Shown: positions 1-6,350 of the stretch, piece by piece
Numbering within the stretch: position 1 is the first letter of the stretch
Layout of the letters: every line of letters starts with the position of its first letter
Assembly (NCBI GenBank): GCA_945870085.1
Contig: CAMBQX010000083.1
Span: 1-7,700 of the forward strand
Reading direction: 5' to 3'
Length of the DNA stretch: 7,700 bases
Origin: Bifidobacterium breve
Lineage (GTDB): Bacteria > Actinomycetota > Actinomycetes > S36-B12
The notes under the pieces: model-generated
Databases searched by the model: none
Told to the model about the DNA's origin: nothing
What the model saw: the letters and a program-made list of their open reading frames with translations, nothing else
Made by a program: the position numbers and the translations under genes

Positions 1-809
1 CGGACAATAAACATGTCGCTGGCCTTGTTGGCCTTGCGAGTGCGGCCTTCTGGCTTGCCATTCGGGTTGACCGGGTGGCGTCCACCTGAAGTCTTGCCTT
101 CACCACCACCATGTGGATGGTCGACCGGGTTCATGGCAACACCGCGGACAGTTGGACGCTTGCCCTTCCAACGCATTCGCCCGGCCTTACCCCAGTTGAT
201 ATTGGACTGCTCGGCATTGCCAACCTCGCCAATCGTGGCGCGAGCGCGGAGATCCACATTGCGGATTTCACCCGACGGCATGCGCAACTGTGCGTAGGGG
301 CCGTCCTTTGCTACTAGCTGAACACTTGAACCAGCCGAACGGGCGATCTTCGCACCACCACCTGGACGCAGTTCAACAGCGTGGATTACCGAACCAACTG
401 GGATATTGCGCAGCGGCAAGTTGTTGCCCGGCTTGATATCAGCACTTGGACCAGTCTCAATCGCATCGCCCTGCTTGAGCTTATTGGGCGCAATGATGTA
501 ACGCTTCTCGCCGTCAGCAAAATGCAGTAGTGCGATTCGCGCAGTGCGATTGGGATCGTATTCAATATGCGCCACGCGAGCTGGTACGCCATCTTTGTCC
601 GCACGCTTAAAGTCAATGATGCGATAGGCACGCTTATGGCCGCCACCTTGATGGCGGGTGGTGATCTTGCCGGAGTTGTTACGACCGCCCTTTTTAGGCA
701 GCGGGCGTACTAGTGACTTCTCCGGTTCTGACCGCGTGATCTCGACGAAGTCGGCCACGCTCGAGCCACGACGGCCCGGTGTAGTCGGCTTGTACTTGCG
801 GATTCCCAT
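1..809 (-). CDS. rplB: 50S ribosomal protein L2 (uL2), 3' end cut by window edge
   Basis: uL2 binds 23S rRNA near the peptidyl transferase centre and takes part in subunit association. The frame opens with MGIRKYKPTTPGRRGSS and runs without a stop to the window edge, giving 269 full codons plus two bases of an Arg codon. The family is usually about 275-278 residues, so roughly eight C-terminal residues are missing. Visible hallmarks are the RNA-binding segment around GGRNNSGKITTRHQGGGHKRAYR and the conserved C-terminal MNPVDHPHGGGEGK, whose first His (residue 231) matches the functionally important E. coli His229. The ATG at 809 is preceded by GGAAGAG (818-812). It lies 31 bases after rplW, and a hairpin occupies part of that gap. 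The last visible residues, SDMFIVR, match the normal family end. Confidence 0.98.
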   Translation of the reverse strand, partial: MGIRKYKPTTPGRRGSSVADFVEITRSEPEKSLVRPLPKKGGRNNSGKITTRHQGGGHKRAYRIIDFKRADKDGVPARVAHIEYDPNRTARIALLHFADGEKRYIIAPNKLKQGDAIETGPSADIKPGNNLPLRNIPVGSVIHAVELRPGGGAKIARSAGSSVQLVAKDGPYAQLRMPSGEIRNVDLRARATIGEVGNAEQSNINWGKAGRMRWKGKRPTVRGVAMNPVDHPHGGGEGKTSGGRHPVNPNGKPEGRTRKANKASDMFIV

Positions 810-834
810 AGCTCTTCCGTCTCGTTAGTCGATT

Positions 835-854
835 GCCCGGTCAGGAGACCGGGC
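835..854 (-). repeat. 8-bp perfect hairpin spanning the rplW stop codon
   Basis: The arms GCCCGGTC (835-842) and GACCGGGC (847-854) are perfectly complementary with a 4-base loop, reading UCCU on the transcript. The rplW stop TGA (843-841) lies across the loop and one arm. No T-run follows, so it is not a classical intrinsic terminator. It could act in mRNA processing, stability or translational coupling to rplB. The structure is seen directly; any function is inference. Confidence 0.6.
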
Positions 855-1140
855 CTCCGAAGATGTCGATGCGATCACCGGCGGCAACAGAAACGATCGC
901 TCGCTTTGTTGCTGCACGACGACCGAAGCCAGTGCGGGTGCGAATCCGCTTTCCTTCACGGTTGTGCGTGTTCACGCTGATTACCTTCACGCCAAAGACC
1001 TTCTCGACCGCGATCTTGATCTGCGTCTTGTTAGCATCTGGTGAAACAATGAACGTGTACTTATTCTCATCTAGGAGCCCGTAACTCTTCTCCGAGATAA
1101 CTGGCGAAATCAATATGTCGCGGGGGTCTTGGATTCTCAC
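841..1140 (-). CDS. rplW: 50S ribosomal protein L23 (uL23)
   Basis: uL23 sits at the exit of the nascent peptide tunnel, binds 23S rRNA domain III, and is the docking site for trigger factor and SRP in bacteria. The product is 99 residues, normal for the family. It shows the N-terminal DPRDILISPVISEKSYGL segment (the SEKSY motif at residues 16-20), the core ANKTQIKIAVEKVFGVKV, and the basic extended loop NTHNREGKRIRTRTGFGRR (about 58-75) that reaches into the ribosome. The start is GTG, overlapping the rplD stop by four bases (GTGA, 1140-1137), with a strong GGAGGT site at 1152-1147, six bases upstream. This points to translational coupling with rplD. Confidence 0.98.
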   Translation of the reverse strand: MRIQDPRDILISPVISEKSYGLLDENKYTFIVSPDANKTQIKIAVEKVFGVKVISVNTHNREGKRIRTRTGFGRRAATKRAIVSVAAGDRIDIFGGPVS

Positions 1141-1811
1141 GCTTCTACCTCCGACTGCCTTGCCACGGACTTGATGCTCTTGCCCTTAGGGGTGCCCTCG
1201 AGAAATGCTTCAAGAGCAGCCCTGGTGAATAGCACCTGATCGCTGACGATGACGTCGTAGGTATTGAGTTGGTCGGGTGCGACCACATGCGCATTATCAA
1301 CATTGCGCAAGCTCAACCAAGAAGTCGTCTCCTCGCGGCTGACCACAACTAGCACGCGACCCTCAAGGCCTAAGGCCTGAAGTGATGCAGTCGCACTCTT
1401 GGTTGATGGGACATCACCGGTAACGAGTTCTGACACCACGTGAATTCGTTCTTCGCGGGCCCGATCCGAAAGTGCGCCGCGCAGTGCTGCAACCTTCATT
1501 TTCTTCGGGGTGCGCTGCGAGTAATCACGTGGCTGCGGCCCATGGACCACCCCACCGCCGACAAACTGGGGTGCCCGAATAGAACCCTGGCGGGCCCGGC
1601 CGGTGCCTTTTTGCTTGTAAGGCTTGCGCCCGCCGCCACTTACCTCAGCGCGGGTCTTGGTCGAGTGGGTACCTTGGCGAGCAGCAGCCTGCTGGGCTAC
1701 GACGACCTGATGGATAAGTGGAATGTTGACCTGCACGTCGAAGATCTCGGCGGGTAACTCAACTTTGCCGGATGCTTTGCCGGCAGGAGTGCGAACGTCT
1801 ACAGCGGTCAC
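1137..1811 (-). CDS. rplD: 50S ribosomal protein L4 (uL4)
   Basis: uL4 is an early-assembly 50S protein whose long internal loop lines the nascent peptide tunnel near its constriction. In E. coli it also represses its own S10 operon. The chosen start is the GTG at 1811, giving 224 residues (MTAVDVRTPAGKASG...), within the usual 200-225 range. It has an ideal AAGGAGGG site at 1825-1818, six bases away, and begins two bases after the rplC stop. The tunnel loop is visible at about residues 52-95, with RKPYKQKGTGRARQGS followed by FVGGGVVHGP. The globular C-terminal half contains the usual RVLVVV and NTYDVIVSD segments. The same frame stays open upstream to 2003, but that extension is antisense-like sequence inside rplC. 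Confidence 0.98.
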   Translation of the reverse strand: MTAVDVRTPAGKASGKVELPAEIFDVQVNIPLIHQVVVAQQAAARQGTHSTKTRAEVSGGGRKPYKQKGTGRARQGSIRAPQFVGGGVVHGPQPRDYSQRTPKKMKVAALRGALSDRAREERIHVVSELVTGDVPSTKSATASLQALGLEGRVLVVVSREETTSWLSLRNVDNAHVVAPDQLNTYDVIVSDQVLFTRAALEAFLEGTPKGKSIKSVARQSEVEA

Positions 1812-1813
1812 GG

Positions 1814-2458
1814 TCAGCCCTCCTTCACAGCGGTACGGACAAACACCAAGCCACCCTTGGGACCGGGAATGGCGCCCTTGATGAGCAACAAGCCCTTTTC
1901 GACATCCACGCCGTAGACGACCAAGTTCAAGGTCGTCTGGCGGACGCCACCCATCCGACCGGCCATCTTCATGCCTTTGAAAACGCGACCGGGGGTTGCG
2001 CATCCACCGATTGAGCCTGGTGAGCGGTGCTTGCGGGTAACACCGTGCGTCGCGCGCAAGCCGTGGAAACCATGGCGCTTCATGACACCGGCAAAACCCT
2101 TGCCCTTGGTCGTACCCACGATGTCAATGCGCTGGCCAGCTTCGAAAGTGTCGGGGCCTAATTCTTGCCCGAGGGTGTACTCGGTGGCATCGTCGGTGCG
2201 AATTTCAACCAGGTGGCGACGTGGAGTCACGCCTGCCTTGACGAACTGCCCGGTATCTGGCTTATTCACCTTGCGCGGGTCAATAGCCCCGAAGGCAATC
2301 TGCACAGCCGAATAGCCATCTTTGTCTGCGGTCCGTACCTGGGTAACGACACATGGCCCCGCCTTGACCACAGTTATGGGCACAACTTTGTTGTTGTCGT
2401 CCCATACCTGAGTCATGCCGAGCTTTTCGCCCAGTACGCCCTTCACATTGGTACTCAT
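1814..2458 (-). CDS. rplC: 50S ribosomal protein L3 (uL3)
   Basis: uL3 initiates 50S assembly and sends an extension to the peptidyl transferase centre. The product is 214 residues, normal for the family. It starts with MSTNVKGVLGEKLGMTQVWD, in which GEKLGMTQ is the typical N-terminal signature. The central extension is clear at about residues 117-172, including GFAGVMKRHGF and GSIGGCATPGRVFKG. The position that carries the methylated Gln150 in E. coli (GQNQTPGR) reads GGCATPGR here, which from memory is usual for actinobacteria, so PrmB-type methylation is not expected. The ATG at 2458 lies 13 bases after the rpsJ stop, with an AAGGA site (2473-2469) overlapping that stop. The frame remains open further upstream inside rpsJ, but that stretch has no family similarity. 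Confidence 0.98.
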   Translation of the reverse strand: MSTNVKGVLGEKLGMTQVWDDNNKVVPITVVKAGPCVVTQVRTADKDGYSAVQIAFGAIDPRKVNKPDTGQFVKAGVTPRRHLVEIRTDDATEYTLGQELGPDTFEAGQRIDIVGTTKGKGFAGVMKRHGFHGLRATHGVTRKHRSPGSIGGCATPGRVFKGMKMAGRMGGVRQTTLNLVVYGVDVEKGLLLIKGAIPGPKGGLVFVRTAVKEG

Positions 2459-2471
2459 GGTCGTCGCGTCC

Positions 2472-2780
2472 TTACAGTTTGATCTCGATATCGACACCAG
2501 CTGGGAGGTCAAGACGCATAAGCGAATCAACCGTCTTCGGCGTGGGGTCGAGAATGTCAATTAGGCGCTTGTGTGTTCGCATTTCAAAGTGCTCTCGTGA
2601 GTCCTTGTACTTGTGCGGCGAACGGATAACGCAGTACACGTTCTTCTCCGTTGGTAGCGGCACCGGGCCGGCAACTTTCGCGCCTGTCCGGATCACTGTC
2701 TCGACGATTTTGCGCGCCGAAGAATCAATGACCTCATGGTCGTAGGCCTTAAGCCGAATGCGGATCTTTTGTCCCGCCAT
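2472..2780 (-). CDS. rpsJ: 30S ribosomal protein S10 (uS10, NusE)
   Basis: uS10 is a 30S head protein. As NusE it also joins NusB and NusG in antitermination and transcription-translation coupling. The product is 102 residues, the normal length, starting MAGQKIRIRLKAYDHEVID. The family signature VAGPVPLPT is at residues 36-44, followed by the extended loop region RSPHKYKDSREHFEMRTHKR (53-72) and LDLPAGVDIEIKL at the C-terminus. The ATG at 2780 is supported by AAGGA at 2796-2792, a rather long 11-base spacing. The frame is open upstream as far as a TTG at 2897, but that stretch crosses the tuf-proximal hairpin and lacks family similarity. This is the first gene of the S10 part of the cluster. 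Confidence 0.98.
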   Translation of the reverse strand: MAGQKIRIRLKAYDHEVIDSSARKIVETVIRTGAKVAGPVPLPTEKNVYCVIRSPHKYKDSREHFEMRTHKRLIDILDPTPKTVDSLMRLDLPAGVDIEIKL

Positions 2781-2864
2781 GGTGGCTGGTGTCCTTACTT
2801 CTCGTATGCCGACTGCTACAGGTTCTTGCGGTGGTTCGGGTGCTACTGGCGTTACTTGGTGAGC

Positions 2865-2894
2865 GGAGGGGGTGGCATTGCTGCCACCCCCTCC
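2865..2894 (-). terminator. 13-bp GC-rich hairpin just after tuf, no U-tract (possible terminator or processing site)
   Basis: A perfect 13-bp stem is formed by GGAGGGGGTGGCA (2865-2877) and TGCCACCCCCTCC (2882-2894). It starts three bases after the tuf stop. On the transcript the loop is GCAA, a GNRA tetraloop, which makes the hairpin unusually stable. The following RNA (GCUCACCAAGUAACG) has no U-run, so it does not fit the E. coli intrinsic terminator model. U-less hairpins have been proposed as terminators or 3'-end protectors in actinobacteria. It separates tuf from rpsJ, so it may end or attenuate str transcripts before the S10 genes. Structure is seen; role is inferred. Confidence 0.6.
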
Positions 2895-2897
2895 CAA

Positions 2898-4094
2898 CTA
2901 CTTCAGAATCTTGATAACGCGACCGGCACCCACTGTGCGTCCACCCTCACGGATGGCGAACCGCAGGCCCTCTTCCATGGCGATGGACTGGATCAGTTCA
3001 ACGCGCATGTCGGTGTTGTCGCCGGGCATAACCATGTCTTTGCCGTCTGGCAGGTAAACCACACCGGTTACATCGGTGGTGCGGAAGTAGAACTGCGGGC
3101 GGTAGTTGTTGAAGAACGGCGTGTGACGGCCGCCTTCATCCTTCGACAGGATGTAGACCTGTGCGTCGAAGTCGGTATGTGGCGTGATCGAACCGGGCTT
3201 GCAGCAAACCTGGCCGCGCTCTACGTCCTCGCGCTTGGTGCCGCGAAGCAGCAACCCTACGTTCTCGCCTGCTCGACCTTCGTCGAGTAACTTGCGGAAC
3301 ATCTCGACTCCGGTGACCGTGGTCTTTTGGGCCAGGCCCGGGCGAATACCAACGATTTCGATTTCCTCGTTGATCTTGACCTGACCACGCTCGATACGAC
3401 CGGTGACAACCGTGCCACGACCGGTGATAGTGAAGACGTCCTCGACTGGCATGAGGAACGGCTTGTCAATCTCACGCTCGGGCGTTGGGATGTAGGCATC
3501 CACCGCGTCCATGAGAGCAAGAATCGACTCGCCCCACTTGGCGTCACCCTGCAGCGCTGGGAAGGCGGCTACGCGGACAACGGGGATATCATCGCCCGGG
3601 AACTCGTAGATCGACAGCAGTTCGCGGACCTCCATCTCGACGAGCTCGAGAAGATCCTCGTCATCAACCATGTCGCATTTGTTCAGGGCGACAACCAGCG
3701 AGGGAACGCCGACCTGGCGAGCCAGGAGGACGTGCTCCTTGGTCTGGGGCATCGGGCCATCGGTGGCGGCGACCACGAGAATCGCGCCGTCCATCTGGGC
3801 CGCACCGGTGATCATGTTCTTGATGTAGTCAGCGTGACCTGGGCAGTCCACATGTGCATAGTGGCGAGCTTCGGTCTGATATTCGACGTGGGCGATCGAG
3901 ATCGTGATACCACGCTGGCGCTCTTCCGGCGCCTTGTCGATCATGTCGAATGGCGTGAACGGGTTCACGTCTGGGTACTTGTCATGCAGCACCTTGGTGA
4001 TCGCAGCGGTCAGCGTCGTCTTGCCATGGTCAATGTGACCAATGGTGCCGATGTTGACGTGCGGCTTGGTGCGCTCAAACTTGGCCTTCGCCAT
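2898..4094 (-). CDS. tuf: Elongation factor Tu (EF-Tu)
   Basis: EF-Tu is the GTPase that delivers aminoacyl-tRNA to the ribosomal A site in the cytoplasm. The product is 398 residues, full length. The GTPase domain (about 1-208) has the P-loop GHIDHGKT at 19-26, switch I RGITI at 61-65, DCPGH at 83-87 with catalytic His87, and NKCD at 138-141. Domain 2 begins near FTITGRGTVVTGR (221-233), and domain 3 ends with FAIREGGRTVGAGRVIKILK. The G5 position, normally SAL, reads AAF at 176-178, and there is a CysCys pair at 297-298. Classic elfamycin-resistance positions that I can align, such as the Tyr of LLSIYEFPGDD and the Ala of FAIREGG, look sensitive-type. The ATG at 4094 has GGGAG at 4106-4102. 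The gene follows fusA by 86 bases. Confidence 0.99.
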   Translation of the reverse strand: MAKAKFERTKPHVNIGTIGHIDHGKTTLTAAITKVLHDKYPDVNPFTPFDMIDKAPEERQRGITISIAHVEYQTEARHYAHVDCPGHADYIKNMITGAAQMDGAILVVAATDGPMPQTKEHVLLARQVGVPSLVVALNKCDMVDDEDLLELVEMEVRELLSIYEFPGDDIPVVRVAAFPALQGDAKWGESILALMDAVDAYIPTPEREIDKPFLMPVEDVFTITGRGTVVTGRIERGQVKINEEIEIVGIRPGLAQKTTVTGVEMFRKLLDEGRAGENVGLLLRGTKREDVERGQVCCKPGSITPHTDFDAQVYILSKDEGGRHTPFFNNYRPQFYFRTTDVTGVVYLPDGKDMVMPGDNTDMRVELIQSIAMEEGLRFAIREGGRTVGAGRVIKILK

Positions 4095-4131
4095 TTGAGT
4101 TCTCCCTTTTCGTAATGCCGTCCGGCGTTGT

Positions 4132-4179
4132 CGCGGATCGGTGGTGAGTTCTTGTTTATTTGTTTTTCAGTGATCCGCG
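4132..4179 (-). repeat. Long-loop inverted repeat between fusA and tuf
   Basis: CGCGGATC (4132-4139) and GATCCGCG (4172-4179) are perfect 8-bp complements enclosing 32 bases that are AT-rich in their middle (on the transcript, CUGAAAAACAAAUAAACAAG). The arm at 4172-4179 also takes part in a second hairpin over the fusA stop, so the two pairings exclude each other. This resembles the geometry of an attenuator or translational switch ahead of tuf, but no ligand or terminator is evident. Confidence 0.5.
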
Positions 4180-4192
4180 GCTATTCGCCGCG
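4176..4192 (-). repeat. 6-bp GC hairpin spanning the fusA stop codon
   Basis: CGCGGC (4176-4181) pairs with GCCGCG (4187-4192) around a 5-base loop. The fusA stop TAG (4183-4181) falls in the loop and the first paired base. No U-tract follows directly, so it is a weak terminator candidate at most. It competes with the longer inverted repeat that uses the same arm. Confidence 0.5.
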
Positions 4193-6292
4193 AGCCTTCG
4201 CGATAATCTCCAACGACACATTTGACGGAACCTGTGCGTAGGAGTCAAACTGCATGCTGTAACTAGCTCTGCCTTGGGTGCGGCTGCGCAAATCTCCTAC
4301 GTAGCCAAACATTTCAGACAGCGGAACCAGTGCCGCTACGACACGGGCTCCCGAGCGCTCCTCCATGGACTGAATTTGCCCGCGGCGGGAGTTTAGGTCG
4401 CCGATGACATCACCCATGTAGTCGTCTGGGGTGGTGACTTCGACCGCCATCATTGGCTCGAGCAGGACGGGGCCTGCCCTACGAGCCGCATCCTTGAAGG
4501 CCATCGAGCCGGCAATCTTGAATGCGAGTTCAGAAGAGTCGACGTCGTGGTAGGCGCCATCGGTGAGGGTTACCTTTACGTCGACCATCGGGTAACCGGC
4601 CAATACACCGTGATCCATGGCCTCTTGGCAACCAGCGTCCACGGATGGGATGTACTCACGTGGGATGCGCCCGCCGGTGACCTTGTTTTCGAAGGTGTAG
4701 CCCTCTTCATTAGCGCCCTCGGCACCAGCGTTCGGAGCGATGTCAATGATGACGCGCGCGAACTGACCTGAACCACCGGTCTGCTTCTTGTGCGTGTAAT
4801 CGATTTTCTGGACCGACTTGGTAATGGTCTCACGGTACGCGACCTGCGGCTTGCCCACATTTGCCTCGACGCTGAACTCACGGCGCATGCGGTCTACCAG
4901 CACCTCGAGGTGAAGCTCGCCCATCCCGCCGATGATGGTTTGGCCGGTCTCCTCGTCGGTACGGACGTGGAAAGTTGGGTCCTCTTCGGCAAGGCGCTGA
5001 ATTGCTACGCCGAGTTTGTCTTGGTCACTCTTAGTCTTGGGCTCAATGGCAACCGAGATCACCGGAGCCGGGAAAGTCATGGACTCGAGGACCACCGGAT
5101 TACTTGGATCACACAGGGTCTCACCCGTGGTGGTGTCCTTCAGGCCCATGACCGCAACGATGTCTCCAGCACCTACCGAGTCAATTTCTTCACGCTTATT
5201 AGCGTGCATTCGATAAATCTTGCCGATGCGCTCCTTGCGGTCCTTGACACTGTTCAGCACCGCGGTTCCGGTATTAAGGCGACCCGAGTAAACCCGCAGG
5301 TAAGTGAGCTTGCCTAGGTGAGGATCGGTCATGATCTTGAAAGCAAGGGCTGAGAAGGGCTCCTTGTCATTGGGTTGGCGCTCGATGACGATTTCGCTGT
5401 TACCCGGCTTGGTGCCGGTAATTGCGGTCACATCAAGGGGGCATGGCAGGTATGCAATCACGGCATCCAGCATGGGCTGCACACCCTTGTTCTTAAATGC
5501 CGAGCCGGTCAAAATCGGGGTGAGCTTATAAGCCAAAGTCGCGCGACGGATCGCGGCCTGCAGCTCCTCGACCGTGAAACTCTCGCCTTCAAGGAATTTC
5601 TCCATGATCGCATCATCGGCTTCCGACAAAGTCTCGAGGAGTTTCTCGCGATATTCAGTGGCCTTATCAACCAGGTCGGCAGGGATCGCTTCTACCGTGT
5701 AGTCGTCACCCTTTTCGGTCTCGCCCCGCCAGGTGAGCGCCTGCATGGTGATCAAATCAACCACCCCGAGGAAGTCACCCTCACTGCCGATAGGGATTTG
5801 GAGAACTAGCGGGGTCGCGCCGAGCCGGCTTACGATCATGTCAACGCACATAAAGAAATCTGCACCGGTACGGTCGAGCTTATTGATGAAACAAATCCGC
5901 GGCACGCTGTACTTATCGGCCTGGCGCCACACCGTCTCAGACTGCGGTTCAACGCCGGCAACACCGTCGAACACTGTGACCGCGCCGTCTAGAACGCGAA
6001 GTGACCGCTCAACCTCGACGGTGAAATCGACGTGGCCGGGCGTGTCGATGATGTTGATGGTGTGGTCTTTCCAGGTGCAGGTTGTTGCGGCCGAGGTGAT
6101 CGTAATGCCGCGTTCTTGCTCCTGCTCCATCCAGTCCATGGTGGCTGCGCCCTCGTGGACTTCACCTATCTTGTAGTTGATACCCGTGTAAAACAGGATG
6201 CGCTCGGTTGTCGTGGTTTTGCCCGCGTCGATATGTGCCATGATCCCGATATTGCGGACCTTGGCCAGATCGAGTGCGGTCTGGGTCGACAC
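4181..6292 (-). CDS. fusA: Elongation factor G (EF-G)
   Basis: EF-G is the GTPase that drives tRNA-mRNA translocation and, with RRF, ribosome recycling. The product is 703 residues, the usual length. Domain I shows the P-loop AHIDAGKTT (19-27), switch I RGITITSAAT (61-70), DTPGH (83-87, His87), NKLD (137-140) and GSAFKNKG (263-270). Domain II carries KIMTDPHLGKLTYLRVYSGRL. Domain IV has the decoding-site tip GAYHDVDSSE, with the tip His at residue 582. Domain V contains NSRRGQIQSMEERSGARVV and the C-terminal KARGE. The start is GTG (STQTALDLAKVRN...), with GGAG at 6302-6299, six bases away. A 10-bp tandem repeat covers this ribosome binding site. The gene lies 58 bases after rpsG. Confidence 0.99.
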   Translation of the reverse strand: MSTQTALDLAKVRNIGIMAHIDAGKTTTTERILFYTGINYKIGEVHEGAATMDWMEQEQERGITITSAATTCTWKDHTINIIDTPGHVDFTVEVERSLRVLDGAVTVFDGVAGVEPQSETVWRQADKYSVPRICFINKLDRTGADFFMCVDMIVSRLGATPLVLQIPIGSEGDFLGVVDLITMQALTWRGETEKGDDYTVEAIPADLVDKATEYREKLLETLSEADDAIMEKFLEGESFTVEELQAAIRRATLAYKLTPILTGSAFKNKGVQPMLDAVIAYLPCPLDVTAITGTKPGNSEIVIERQPNDKEPFSALAFKIMTDPHLGKLTYLRVYSGRLNTGTAVLNSVKDRKERIGKIYRMHANKREEIDSVGAGDIVAVMGLKDTTTGETLCDPSNPVVLESMTFPAPVISVAIEPKTKSDQDKLGVAIQRLAEEDPTFHVRTDEETGQTIIGGMGELHLEVLVDRMRREFSVEANVGKPQVAYRETITKSVQKIDYTHKKQTGGSGQFARVIIDIAPNAGAEGANEEGYTFENKVTGGRIPREYIPSVDAGCQEAMDHGVLAGYPMVDVKVTLTDGAYHDVDSSELAFKIAGSMAFKDAARRAGPVLLEPMMAVEVTTPDDYMGDVIGDLNSRRGQIQSMEERSGARVVAALVPLSEMFGYVGDLRSRTQGRASYSMQFDSYAQVPSNVSLEIIAKARGE

Positions 6293-6311
6293 GTTGCTCT
6301 CCGTTGCTCTC
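6292..6311 (-). repeat. 10-bp tandem duplication over the fusA ribosome binding site
   Basis: The plus strand carries CGTTGCTCTC twice in direct tandem (6292-6301 and 6302-6311). On the transcript this is GAGAGCAACG repeated, ending at the G of the fusA GTG start. The duplication places a purine-rich GAGAG core in both copies, and only the start-proximal copy (GGAG at 6302-6299) has normal spacing. It may be a slippage duplication that altered the translation initiation region. Confidence 0.6.
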
Positions 6312-6350
6312 GTTTATCGGGTCAAAACAATTGTTGGTGGAAGGTTTTAG

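Noticed and set aside
1812..2003. N-terminal extension of rplD into rplC
   Set aside because: The frame is open, but the extra 64 residues have no uL4 similarity. The GTG at 1811 has an ideal Shine-Dalgarno and gives a normal-length protein.
2459..2560. N-terminal extension of rplC into rpsJ
   Set aside because: The extra residues are unlike uL3, and the ATG at 2458 begins exactly at the family N-terminus.
2781..2864. A dedicated promoter for the S10 genes between the tuf hairpin and rpsJ
   Set aside because: I found no -35/-10 pair with acceptable spacing. CATACG near 2809 has no matching upstream element. A non-canonical promoter cannot be excluded.
2781..2897. N-terminal extension of rpsJ starting at a TTG next to the tuf stop
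   Set aside because: It would be a Gly/Pro-rich stretch encoded across the GC hairpin, with no uS10 similarity. MAGQKIRIRLK is the normal start.
3327..4115. Long open frame of 262 codons on the plus strand opposite tuf
   Set aside because: It lies wholly antisense to a clear EF-Tu gene, its translation looks like no known protein family, and such open antisense frames are expected from the codon bias of the real gene.
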